A DNA stretch of 18,455 bases from an uncultured Acetatifactor sp. Its GTDB lineage: Bacteria > Bacillota > Clostridia > Lachnospirales > Lachnospiraceae. A program made the translations under genes and the position numbers. Below the pieces are notes generated by a model, which had not been told where the DNA came from, ran no database searches, and saw only the letters and a list, made by a program, of their open reading frames with translations. This document shows, piece by piece, positions 1 to 6,694 of this stretch; position 1 is the first letter of the stretch, and each line of letters begins with the position of its first letter. The stretch covers positions 1 to 18,455 of the forward strand of contig CAJUQT010000064.1 of assembly GCA_910588225.1 (NCBI GenBank), read 5' to 3'.

Positions 1-49
1 GCCTCCAGAGCCACAATCTGGCGCGCTAACCAACTGCGCTATACCCACC
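1..49 (-). tRNA. tRNA-His (GTG), cut by the left edge
   Basis: Read on the minus strand from 49 leftward, the sequence gives the 5' part of a tRNA: an acceptor strand with the extra 5' G typical of tRNA-His, a D arm with the AGTTGGTTA loop, and an anticodon arm CCAGA-TTGTGGC-TCTGG whose loop centre is GTG, reading histidine codons. The T arm and 3' acceptor strand lie outside the window. It sits 48 bp downstream of the tRNA-Arg gene on the same strand, so the two are probably cotranscribed from the promoter at 207-235. Confidence 0.93.
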
Positions 50-97
50 ATATATGAAACACGATTGCCAAATGGCCCTCGTCATTCCCTTTTCAAA

Positions 98-171
<74 letters not shown>

Positions 172-206
172 ACGTTTGTGACACAGCACTCAAACCAACG
201 AGTTAC

Positions 207-235
207 ATTTTAACGTATTATCTTCCATTTGTCAA
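207..235 (-). promoter_or_regulatory. Strong sigma-A promoter of the tRNA-Arg/tRNA-His operon
   Basis: On the minus strand TTGACA (230-235) is followed by a 17-bp spacer and TAAAAT (207-212). This is a consensus -35 and a 5/6 -10 at ideal spacing. The predicted transcription start is near 200, about 29 bp before the mature 5' end of tRNA-Arg. Confidence 0.9.
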
Positions 236-277
236 CAGTTTTATATCTTGTTTTTACAAGGATTTTTACAAACTGTT
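234..277. repeat. Nested AT-rich inverted repeat between the ABC locus and the tRNA promoter
   Basis: Perfect 8-bp arms AACAGTTT (234-241) and AAACTGTT (270-277) enclose a smaller hairpin, CTTGT (247-251) with ACAAG (256-260) around a four-T loop. It lies between the end of the 512-residue protein gene and the tRNA promoter and overlaps the last two bases of its -35 element. It could be a weak terminator for the operon reading leftward or a protein-binding site. There is no strong GC stem, so I do not call it a terminator. Confidence 0.4.
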
Positions 278-305
278 TTCCGCGTGAAAAGAGAGGCCTG
301 GAACG

Positions 306-1844
306 TCAGGAAATTTTTAATGGACGGACCGGCGTATCCGACCCTTCCCTGTATAGTTCCCCGAGATACCCATCCCAAAAGTATCTCCAGTTCGCCTGTC
401 CCTGAGGGAGAATCCTGTGCTCATATAATTGGAAATCGCTCTCATCCATATCCGTCGCACCACTGTGCCGGTACAGGCCTGTGTAGATTTCACCCGCTTC
501 ACCATACACCGCAACCAGTGCATTCACACTCATCCAATCCTCAAAGGCTGCCAGCACCAGCCGCTCTCCGTCAAAGACACACCCGTTTCCCTCCGGAAAA
601 GGTTTTTCCCCCACCATCTTCAAGTCCTGTTCCAGATAATCCGGAAACGTTCCGCTACACCACAGATCGTATCGCCCATCTTCCTGCGCCCGACTCACCA
701 CAAATGCAAAACCATTGTCGCTCCAGGTTATCAGCAGGTTATCACCTTCCTTTTGAATCTGGCGGAGAACAGGTCTGGCGGAATAATCTTCTATATTCTC
801 ATTCCACATTATCTTTTCGCCGGCTGCGGCATCTTCTGTCAAAATGTCATTCCGGCGGATGGGAATATCCTGAGTCAGGATAAGGTTCTCCCCGTCCAGT
901 CGGTAAATGCAGAGGCGATACTCCTCTTCTCCTCTGACTTCCAGATATAACCGGCCGTTTTCCTGGTCCAGAAGCATTCCCTCCGGAATGGTCTGTTCCG
1001 GTATCCCGCATACCTTCCGCATTCTTGTCACATCCACCGACACCCAGCCATCCCCCCGCTCAAAAGGCTGATAAAAAATGCCGCTGTTCTGCCCCCGATC
1101 CGCTACTCTTCCATCCGCACTGCTCTCACATTCATAAGCATAATAACAGCCTGCCTCACCGAAAGCCGAAGTCCCCGCAATTGCAAACCGGAGCGCTTCC
1201 TCATCCGAGGCCATCCGGCTGCTGACAGCAGTCAATGTCCCTTCCCCATTCTTTTCCGTTGTTATCTCCACATGGTCTTCGCCGGTAGAAATGTGAAAAA
1301 GTTCCGTCAGATACCGAACATTTTCATTATAGTCACCGCCATACTCCACAGAACCTCCTTCCATCCCAAAGTCCAAAGGATACAGCTCTGCGTAATCACC
1401 TATTCTGACCATTTCCATATGCGTCTCCCCGGGATTCGTCCTGCCTGCCGCTGCCTGTATGATCTCCGACATAGGAAAGTCCTCCGGATTGACTGCCGCT
1501 CCGGTATAAGTAGCAGCACTTCCGTAGCCGGCACCGGCCAGGTGATGCACATATGCCCTCTTTCTCTCCATCCGGTTCCACCTGACCTCTTCGGAGGAAA
1601 ATGTAAAACTGCTCTTCGCCTGTTCTCCGCTGCCAATGGTATACTCCGTATTCCAGAGCAGATGTCCGTTCCAATGAGTTGCCAGCTCAAGTGTAATCCC
1701 TTCGGCTGCCGCCGGATCGCCTGACAGAATCTCTTGCGTTATCACAATTCCTTCCCTTTCGCCGTTTACTTTTCTCCCCGCAAACGGCAGTACAATCAGA
1801 GACAATATCATTATAGACAAAGCTGCCCACGCACTTTTCTTCAT
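306..1844 (-). CDS. Exported or membrane-anchored protein of unknown function, linked to an ABC ATPase
   Basis: This 512-residue protein is not one I recognise. The N-terminus has two lysines, then a hydrophobic stretch (about residues 5-22, AALSIMILSLIVLPFAG), so it is probably exported or anchored by a signal-anchor. There is no lipobox cysteine. The rest is hydrophilic, acidic and rich in aromatic residues and glycine, with short strand-like segments that suggest a beta-rich extracellular fold; that fold is a guess. The start is firm: GGAGGAGAAA lies directly before the ATG. It begins 15 bp after the ABC ATPase stop codon, so the two are almost certainly cotranslated, suggesting an accessory or substrate-sensing role outside the cell. 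No catalytic motif is visible. Confidence 0.85.
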   Translation of the reverse strand: MKKSAWAALSIMILSLIVLPFAGRKVNGEREGIVITQEILSGDPAAAEGITLELATHWNGHLLWNTEYTIGSGEQAKSSFTFSSEEVRWNRMERKRAYVHHLAGAGYGSAATYTGAAVNPEDFPMSEIIQAAAGRTNPGETHMEMVRIGDYAELYPLDFGMEGGSVEYGGDYNENVRYLTELFHISTGEDHVEITTEKNGEGTLTAVSSRMASDEEALRFAIAGTSAFGEAGCYYAYECESSADGRVADRGQNSGIFYQPFERGDGWVSVDVTRMRKVCGIPEQTIPEGMLLDQENGRLYLEVRGEEEYRLCIYRLDGENLILTQDIPIRRNDILTEDAAAGEKIMWNENIEDYSARPVLRQIQKEGDNLLITWSDNGFAFVVSRAQEDGRYDLWCSGTFPDYLEQDLKMVGEKPFPEGNGCVFDGERLVLAAFEDWMSVNALVAVYGEAGEIYTGLYRHSGATDMDESDFQLYEHRILPQGQANWRYFWDGYLGELYREGSDTPVRPLKIS

Positions 1845-1859
1845 TTTCTCCTCCCGTTT

Positions 1860-2603
1860 TTACCTTTCCTCCGTCAATTGCTCCAGCGCCCTGTTCACCC
1901 TGTCGGAACGGTATCCATATGTTTCCTTAACATATTCCATCAGTGTTCTGTCCTGCTCCTCCAGTTCCAATGTGGTGATATCCCCCACCACCCGGCCCTT
2001 CCGAAGCAGCACCGCCCGCCCCACAAATCGTTCGACCTCTTCTATCAAATGAGTGGAGAGAAAAATAGTCTCCTCCGGCTCCAGAATTCCCAGCAACACT
2101 TTATAGAAGTCTTCCCGATTGAACACATCATTTCCTGCAAACGGCTCATCCATCAGAATATAATCTGCTCCCTGACAGAGGGCCAGAATCACTTCAAACT
2201 GATTCTGCTGTCCCGTGGAATAATTTTTCAGTGCTGTCCCCATAGGCAGTTCAAAGAAGTTCATCAAAGCCTCAAATCTTTTCTTCCGGAAAGTACCAAA
2301 ATGCATTCTGTAAAAATCTGCATGAGACACCGGCGTCAGATTTGGGAAAAAAGAATGTTCACAGGTGGCAAAGGACAGCCTTGCAAGATTCCTTCTGTCA
2401 ATCTTCTTCCCATCCAGCAGGATTTCCCCCTGAAAAGACAGGAAATTCAGAATACATTTCAGCAGCGTAGTCTTTCCTGCGCCGTTTTCTCCGAAAAGTC
2501 CCACAATCTCTCCCGGACCCAGCTTCAGGTTCACATCATGCAAAGCCTGCATCCCGCCCTTTTTCCCATAATAAGTTTTATTCAGTCTATTGATTTCCAG
2601 CAT
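1860..2603 (-). CDS. ABC transporter ATP-binding protein
   Basis: This is a cytoplasmic ATPase subunit that would power an ABC exporter or sensor complex. Walker A is GENGAGKTT (about residues 38-46), the signature is YSTGQQNQ (128-135), Walker B is YILMDEP (148-154) and the switch histidine is in LSTH (182-185). About 247 residues is normal for the YtrB/CcmA-like class. The usual Q-loop glutamine is not obvious: the segment reads ATCEHSFFPNLT, with Cys-Glu where Pro-Gln is common. The ATG at 2603 is preferred over a GTG at 2609 because AGGAG lies 8 bp before the ATG but only 2 bp before the GTG. The next gene follows after 15 bp. The likely membrane partners lie upstream, across a terminator and repeats. 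The substrate is unknown. Confidence 0.93.
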   Translation of the reverse strand: MLEINRLNKTYYGKKGGMQALHDVNLKLGPGEIVGLFGENGAGKTTLLKCILNFLSFQGEILLDGKKIDRRNLARLSFATCEHSFFPNLTPVSHADFYRMHFGTFRKKRFEALMNFFELPMGTALKNYSTGQQNQFEVILALCQGADYILMDEPFAGNDVFNREDFYKVLLGILEPEETIFLSTHLIEEVERFVGRAVLLRKGRVVGDITTLELEEQDRTLMEYVKETYGYRSDRVNRALEQLTEER

Positions 2604-2705
2604 ATTCACATCTCCTGATTTCCCTGAAAATTCCCTTTATTCATAACAATACATGACACTAAAATTCTGCTCTTGCATCTGGAATTCCCGCAGAACGTGG
2701 ATTCC

Positions 2706-2822
2706 ATAATAGAATCTAAGACAAGATTCTATTATCAAAATTATATAATAGAATCTAAGACAAGATTCTATTATCAAAATTATATAATAGAATCTAAGAC
2801 AAGATTCTATTATCAAAATTAT
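2706..2822. repeat. Three exact tandem copies of a 39-bp hairpin-forming unit
   Basis: The units at 2706-2744, 2745-2783 and 2784-2822 are identical. Each consists of a perfect 12-bp inverted repeat (ATAATAGAATCT / AGATTCTATTAT) around a 6-base loop AAGACA, followed by a 9-base linker CAAAATTAT. No bases are lost or added at the joints. The array lies in the 297-bp spacer between the terminator of the upstream membrane-protein gene and the ABC ATPase. On the minus strand each unit begins with ATAATTTTG and each joint creates TATAAT, so the array also carries repeated -10-like sequences. The function is unknown: operator array, RNA hairpin series or small mobile repeat are all possible. Confidence 0.9.
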
Positions 2823-2889
2823 ATTGTTGCCTTGCTTTCATACATCTGAACGCAGCCGGAATACATGAGGATTATACTATACTTCCATT

Positions 2890-2913
2890 AAAAAACAGGC
2901 TCACCACAGCCTG
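2890..2913 (-). terminator. Rho-independent terminator overlapping the stop codon of the second membrane protein
   Basis: On the minus strand CAGGCT (2908-2913) pairs perfectly with AGCCTG (2896-2901) around a 6-base loop, followed immediately by six Ts. The hairpin includes the TGA stop of the 2901-3404 gene. It would end, or attenuate, the transcript that starts at the GntR regulator before it reaches the ABC ATPase gene. Confidence 0.75.
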
Positions 2914-3404
2914 GGCATACATTCCACAGGCATCAGCAACCGATAGCTCCCATAATACAGCAGGAACAGTACCGCCATAACCACAGCACCTGCCGTCATC
3001 CCCAAAAGAGGCGCCCGGACACAGCTTTTCCAGAGTTCACCGCTCTCTGGAAGACGCCGCATCAGATAAATGCTTCTGCTATCCCGATAGTAGTAAAAAT
3101 AATGATACAACATCATAGCTCCAAGAAACAGGTAAAGCGGCAGAAACATCCCGGCGTATCCCCACGCCAGCTCCAGAAAAGACTCTGCCATAGCTCCCGG
3201 CCTCACCGTCCTGCCCCGGTTTTTGTCCATATAGTACAGACTTTCCAACGCATTATGCAGACTTCCGAAAAAGCGAAGGCTCAGCGCGCTTCCCAGTCCC
3301 AGCAGGAAGAACGTCATCTTCCTTTCGCCTTCATATGGGTATCCCGGCGGGAAAAACTTCCCGGATTCTTCCCATATTCTCACGATTCCTGTCATAGCTC
3401 CCAC
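2901..3404 (-). CDS. Membrane protein of the ABC locus, unknown family
   Basis: The product is 167 residues with about three hydrophobic segments, roughly residues 30-46, 79-104 (Gly-, Leu- and Tyr-rich) and 131-155. A conserved-looking cytoplasmic stretch, YYYRDSRSIYLMRRLPE, lies between the last two. It may be the membrane partner of the ABC ATPase encoded downstream, although it is shorter than a usual ABC-2 permease. The start is uncertain: a GTG at 3404 has AAGGA 4 bp before it, and an ATG at 3395 overlaps the stop of a possible 48-codon ORF by ATGA. The gene ends inside a rho-independent terminator. The coding call rests on length, topology and position; I do not recognise the family by name. 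Confidence 0.75.
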   Translation of the reverse strand: MGAMTGIVRIWEESGKFFPPGYPYEGERKMTFFLLGLGSALSLRFFGSLHNALESLYYMDKNRGRTVRPGAMAESFLELAWGYAGMFLPLYLFLGAMMLYHYFYYYRDSRSIYLMRRLPESGELWKSCVRAPLLGMTAGAVVMAVLFLLYYGSYRLLMPVECMPRLW

Positions 3405-3538
3405 CTTTTCCTTCTCATACTCTCCCCCTCCCCGTCACAGAACTCCCCCTGGCGCACAGGTCTCCCGCCTCCATGGGACATAACTCTCCTAACACTATAT
3501 CTTACCTTTCTGCGGCAGTTTTGCCTGAACAGGGGCAC
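3392..3538 (-). CDS. Possible small basic protein (48 aa) between two membrane-protein genes
   Basis: An open frame starts at GTG 3536-3538, with AGGAG 7 bp upstream overlapping the previous gene's stop region. It ends at TGA 3392-3394 and overlaps an ATG of the following membrane gene by ATGA. The product would be Arg-rich, beginning MPLFRQNCRRKVRYSVRR and ending MRRKRWEL, with a Gly-rich centre. The spacing suits translational coupling, but codon use looks like G-rich leader sequence, and I know of no homologue. An ATG at 3540 in another frame would give only 12 codons. It may simply be untranslated spacer. Confidence 0.25.
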   Translation of the reverse strand: MPLFRQNCRRKVRYSVRRVMSHGGGRPVRQGEFCDGEGESMRRKRWEL

Positions 3539-3542
3539 ATAT

Positions 3543-4274
3543 TCACTCCTGTTCCCTGCTCAAAAGCATCTGCAGTATATCTGCTCCAATCACCACAATG
3601 CACACAAAATCCACAATCCCGTCTCTGTACCCCATGCCCACAGGACTTATAAACCAGGCTGCCGCCAACACAAACAGGCTAATCAATGTCACCGCTCCCG
3701 TTTTCCTGCTCCCTGCCGTCTCCACGGCAAAAGCCAGAATCAGCAGGAGATTCCGTGCCCATTTCCCTGTCTCCGCCATGGGCAGAAGCCCGTGCAGGAA
3801 TTCATTCCGATAGAATGCAAGGAACAGAAACTGCTGCGGAAGCCCCGGTGTTCCCACCACCTTTTCATAAATCTCCGCCGTGAAGAGTATCACTATAATC
3901 TGTACAGAAAAAAGGAGTGTGAGACATAAAGTGCAATATACTGTTCGAATATAGAAAATCTCCTGTCCGGACAGCTTAAGCCGCATCAGTGTATTCTGAC
4001 TTTTTTCCTCCGCCTGCCCCACAGTCCAGACCAGAATCAGCAGAATCACCCCCAAGGCTGCCATAAAAAAGACGAATGCTCCACTACCGCTTACTAACTC
4101 TTCCAGAGAATCCGGCCGGCTGTCCCCTCTCAGAATCCGCCAAAAGGAAATACACTCCCCCAATACCATAAGAAGCAATACAGCCAATACCTTATAAAAG
4201 CTGCTCCGGGAAAGCAACGCCCAGACAGACCACCATTCCCTGCTTTTTTGTATTTTATATTTCTTTTCTATCAT
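3543..4274 (-). CDS. Multi-pass membrane protein, likely ABC transporter permease-like subunit
   Basis: The product has 243 residues and about six hydrophobic segments, near residues 29-43, 67-85, 111-131, 173-185, 194-210 and 220-236. A cytoplasmic loop, EEKSQNTLMRLKLSGQEIF, resembles the loop after the second helix of ABC-2-type permeases, where a T-x-x-R-L pattern is common. It starts 20 bp inside the GntR gene (ATG 4272-4274, with GGAGG upstream), so the regulator and this protein are translationally coupled, the usual layout of ytrA-like operons. Its ATPase is probably the one encoded at 1860-2603. The substrate cannot be told. Confidence 0.8.
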   Translation of the reverse strand: MIEKKYKIQKSREWWSVWALLSRSSFYKVLAVLLLMVLGECISFWRILRGDSRPDSLEELVSGSGAFVFFMAALGVILLILVWTVGQAEEKSQNTLMRLKLSGQEIFYIRTVYCTLCLTLLFSVQIIVILFTAEIYEKVVGTPGLPQQFLFLAFYRNEFLHGLLPMAETGKWARNLLLILAFAVETAGSRKTGAVTLISLFVLAAAWFISPVGMGYRDGIVDFVCIVVIGADILQMLLSREQE

Positions 4275-4650
4275 CTTCCGCCTCCCACATTTCTTCCGCC
4301 AGCGCCCAGGCCTCCTCTCTGGATATCCCCAGCTGCTTCATGGCCTGCACCCAGGCACTGGTATCCCCCAAAAGCAATTCCCGCCGGATTCGTTCCACCG
4401 TCTGCCTGTCCGCACAAATATAGCTTTTAGCACCGGGGCGGGAAACCATAATGCCTTCCTCTTCCAGTAGATGATAGGCCTTCTGAATCGTGTTAGGATT
4501 TACCCCCAGCAGGGAGGACAATGCTCTTCTGGAGGGAACCTCCTCCCTGTCTCCGATGACACCGGAAGCAATGCCCTGCATAATATAACGGATAATCTGC
4601 TGATAAACCGGTTCGTTGTCTTCCAGAATAAATTCTTCAAATGATATCAT
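4255..4650 (-). CDS. GntR-family (YtrA-type) transcriptional regulator
   Basis: This 131-residue protein is a short GntR protein of the YtrA class. An N-terminal winged helix (about residues 14-80) carries PVYQQIIRYIMQGIASGVI, VPSRRALSSLLGVNPNTIQKAY and LLEEEGIMVSRPGAKSYI, and a short helical tail (about residues 84-130) replaces a large effector domain. YtrA-type regulators usually repress the ABC operon they head and respond to cell-envelope stress or antibiotics; here that is inferred. Its own promoter is overlapped by inverted repeats with AACTGTAT half-sites, so it probably represses itself and the downstream membrane genes. The gene overlaps the next by 20 bp. A GGGGTG Shine-Dalgarno lies 6 bp before the ATG. 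Confidence 0.92.
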   Translation of the reverse strand: MISFEEFILEDNEPVYQQIIRYIMQGIASGVIGDREEVPSRRALSSLLGVNPNTIQKAYHLLEEEGIMVSRPGAKSYICADRQTVERIRRELLLGDTSAWVQAMKQLGISREEAWALAEEMWEAEDDRKEI

Positions 4651-4662
4651 ATGTCACACCCC

Positions 4663-4719
4663 AACTGTATTAATTATATAATACAGTTTCCTTAACCGTA
4701 TTATACAGTTAATACAGTT
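4663..4719. promoter_or_regulatory. Double inverted-repeat operator for the GntR regulator
   Basis: Two 26-bp inverted repeats have their centres 31 bp apart, about three helical turns. The first (4663-4688) is perfect, AACTGTATTA and TAATACAGTT around six bases. The second (4694-4719) is AACCGTATTA and TAATACAGTT, with one mismatch. A fifth half-site, ATACAGTT (4703-4710), lies inside the second repeat. CTGTAT...ATACAG symmetry is of the kind bound by YtrA-type GntR dimers. The second repeat covers the -10 element and most of the spacer, and the first lies just downstream of the predicted transcription start. Confidence 0.8.
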
Positions 4720-4729
4720 CATCTGTCAA
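4700..4729 (-). promoter_or_regulatory. Sigma-A promoter of the GntR/membrane-protein operon
   Basis: On the minus strand a consensus TTGACA (4724-4729), an 18-bp spacer and a consensus TATAAT (4700-4705) can be read. The predicted start near 4693 gives a leader of about 43 bases containing the perfect operator repeat. A promoter this strong, covered by operators, fits tight repression. Confidence 0.85.
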
Positions 4730-4740
4730 GCGCTTTTTTA

Positions 4741-4766
4741 AAATCATTGTACCAAATCATTGTACC
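4741..4766. repeat. 13-bp tandem duplication upstream of argG
   Basis: AAATCATTGTACC occurs twice in immediate succession (4741-4753 and 4754-4766), between the divergent GntR and argG promoters. It ends 32 bp before the argG -35 element. It may be a slippage product or a pair of binding sites; nothing else supports a function. Confidence 0.5.
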
Positions 4767-4798
4767 TTGTGCCAAATGGCTGAACCATCACGATTTAC

Positions 4799-4827
4799 TT
4801 GCATTTCACGCCAAAATGTTGTATATT
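4799..4827 (+). promoter_or_regulatory. Probable promoter of the argG operon, with a weak ARG-box-like site downstream
   Basis: TTGCAT (4799-4804), a 17-bp spacer and TATATT (4822-4827) precede argG. The leader of about 47 bases contains TGAATTTACATTATA (4848-4862), which partly matches the ArgR/AhrC box TGAATnnnnATTCA. That would suit arginine repression, but only about two thirds of the defined positions fit, so the operator is tentative. Confidence 0.55.
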
Positions 4828-4880
4828 GTGTAAAGGCAAAAATAACCTGAATTTACATTATATACGGAGGATTCCTGTCA

Positions 4881-6104
4881 ATGAAAGAGAAAGTAGTTCT
4901 GGCTTATTCCGGCGGTCTGGATACCACCGCCATCATTCCCTGGTTGAAAGAAAATTTTAATTATGAAGTCATCTGTGTCTGCGTGGACTGCGGACAGGAA
5001 GAGGAGCTGGACGGGCTGGAGGAGAGAGCAAAAGCCTGCGGCGCCTCCAAACTTTATATTGAAAACGTGATTGACGAATTCTGTGACGAATACGTCGTTC
5101 CCTGTGTGCAGGCCAATGCTGTCTATGAGAACAAATACCTGCTGGGCACCTCCATGGCAAGACCGCTCATCGCCAAAAAGCTGGTGGAGATCGCCAGAAA
5201 GGAAGGTGCTGCCGCCATCTGTCACGGTGCTACAGGCAAGGGGAATGATCAGATTCGTTTCGAGCTGGGCATCAAGGCACTGGCCCCTGATATCAGAATT
5301 ATCGCCGCATGGAGAAATGACAAATGGACCATGGATTCCCGGGAATCGGAAATCGAATACTGCAAAGCACACGGCATTCATCTGCCTTTTTCCGCAGATT
5401 CCTCTTACAGCCGCGACCGCAATATCTGGCATATCAGCCACGAAGGTCTGGAGCTGGAGAATCCGGCCAGCGAGCCTAATTATGAGCATCTCCTGGTGCT
5501 GGGCGTCACTCCGGAAAAAGCGCCCGAAGAGGGCGAGTATGTCACTATGACTTTCGAAAAAGGAGTCCCCGTTTCCGTCAACGGCAAAGAGATGAAAGTC
5601 TCCGACATTATCCGTACTCTGAACGAAATGGGCGGCCGGCACGGCATCGGTATCATCGACATTGTGGAAAACCGTGTGGTGGGTATGAAATCCCGGGGCG
5701 TATACGAAACTCCCGGCGGCACCATTCTCATGGAGGCCCATCAGCAGCTGGAAGAGCTTATCCTTGACAGAGATACTTATGCTCTGAAGAAAGAAATGGG
5801 AAGTCGCTTCGCCAGCCTTGTCTATGAAGGAAAATGGTTCACTCCCCTTCGTCTGGCAGAGCAGGCCTTTATTGAGGAGACTCAGAAATATGTCACCGGC
5901 GAAGTGAAATTCAAACTTTACAAGGGCAATATTATCAAGGCAGGCACCTCCTCTCCTTATTCCCTGTACAATGAAAGCATTGCCTCCTTCACCACAGGCG
6001 ATCTGTATGACCATCATGACGCGGAAGGGTTCATCAATCTGTTTGGACTTTCCTGTAAGGTCAGAGCCATGAAAATGCAGGAACAGGGACAGGAATTGTT
6101 CTGA
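4881..6104 (+). CDS. argG: Argininosuccinate synthase
   Basis: This cytosolic enzyme condenses citrulline and aspartate with ATP to argininosuccinate, the penultimate step of arginine synthesis. The 407 residues match the normal family length. The N-type ATP pyrophosphatase loop AYSGGLDTT is at residues 8-16 and the second family signature HGATGKGNDQIRFE begins near residue 115. The C-terminus has the usual YNESIASFTTGD segment. The start ATG has GGAGG 10 bp upstream. argH is not adjacent; the next genes, 12 bp and further downstream, encode a lipoprotein and a DUF1294 protein. The start is preceded by a promoter and a possible ArgR site. Confidence 0.98.
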   Translation: MKEKVVLAYSGGLDTTAIIPWLKENFNYEVICVCVDCGQEEELDGLEERAKACGASKLYIENVIDEFCDEYVVPCVQANAVYENKYLLGTSMARPLIAKKLVEIARKEGAAAICHGATGKGNDQIRFELGIKALAPDIRIIAAWRNDKWTMDSRESEIEYCKAHGIHLPFSADSSYSRDRNIWHISHEGLELENPASEPNYEHLLVLGVTPEKAPEEGEYVTMTFEKGVPVSVNGKEMKVSDIIRTLNEMGGRHGIGIIDIVENRVVGMKSRGVYETPGGTILMEAHQQLEELILDRDTYALKKEMGSRFASLVYEGKWFTPLRLAEQAFIEETQKYVTGEVKFKLYKGNIIKAGTSSPYSLYNESIASFTTGDLYDHHDAEGFINLFGLSCKVRAMKMQEQGQELF

Positions 6105-6116
6105 GGAGAAAACAAT

Positions 6117-6686
6117 ATGAAACGAAAAATCAGTCTTTTATGTGCCGCCCTACTGCTGACCACACTTCTGACCGGCTGCGGCGGAAGCGGTGTGGCTCCT
6201 GTGGTAACCGTCAACGGTACGGAGCTCACCATCGGAGAATCCTATATATACACATTGACCCAGACTGATGAAGGATATCAGGAACGTATCTACAGAGCCG
6301 ATGCCGTAGGTGCTGTTCCCTACGGAGAACTGGAAGCCAATTCCTACTGTGCAGATTTGCTTCACATTTACAAGGACGACAAGCCCTGTGTCACAGTAAA
6401 AGTATACAATCCCAGCAGGGAAGCAAAGTTAATCTCCCTCTGTCCCATCTCGGAACTGACTTTTTCCATGGAGGACACCCATGCTCTGGTCAACGGGATT
6501 GATTTCTCCGCCATGGATTCTGCCGGCGTTAAGGAGGCCATGGCCGCCTACAAGCTGGGAAAGGAAACCGACAGCGGAACTCTGCGCTATGATGACGGTG
6601 AGTATAAGTACTTCTTCCGTTTCGATGAGGCAACTGGTCTGGTAACTGAAATCTCTGTGGAGATTGTGTTCGGGAAATCCTATTGA
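6117..6686 (+). CDS. Small lipoprotein of unknown function
   Basis: The 189-residue product has a clear lipoprotein signal peptide: MKRKISLLCAALLLTTLLTGC, with lipobox LTGC and the modified cysteine at residue 21, followed by a GGSG tether. The mature part starts with VVTVNGTELTIGESY, a short beta-rich pattern, and ends EISVEIVFGKSY. I do not recognise a named family. It follows argG by 12 bp behind AGGAG and runs into the next gene, whose ATG lies 8 bp past its stop. Cotranscription with argG is likely, but no arginine-related role follows from that. The protein would be held on the outer face of the cell membrane. Confidence 0.88.
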   Translation: MKRKISLLCAALLLTTLLTGCGGSGVAPVVTVNGTELTIGESYIYTLTQTDEGYQERIYRADAVGAVPYGELEANSYCADLLHIYKDDKPCVTVKVYNPSREAKLISLCPISELTFSMEDTHALVNGIDFSAMDSAGVKEAMAAYKLGKETDSGTLRYDDGEYKYFFRFDEATGLVTEISVEIVFGKSY

Positions 6687-6694
6687 GGTCTGAT

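Noticed and set aside
248..883. Plus-strand reading frame of about 210 codons
   Set aside because: It lies opposite the 512-residue protein gene, lacks a ribosome site, is Pro/His/Ser-rich as antisense frames are, and matches nothing.
1734..2618. Long plus-strand frame opposite the ABC ATPase
   Set aside because: It is antisense to a gene with all Walker and signature motifs and has no ribosome site.
2706..2822. CRISPR array
   Set aside because: The repeats are only 39 bp apart with no variable spacers; the whole period is identical, and no cas genes are near.
4878..6017. Long minus-strand frame opposite argG
   Set aside because: argG is unmistakable on the plus strand; the antisense frame results from its codon bias.
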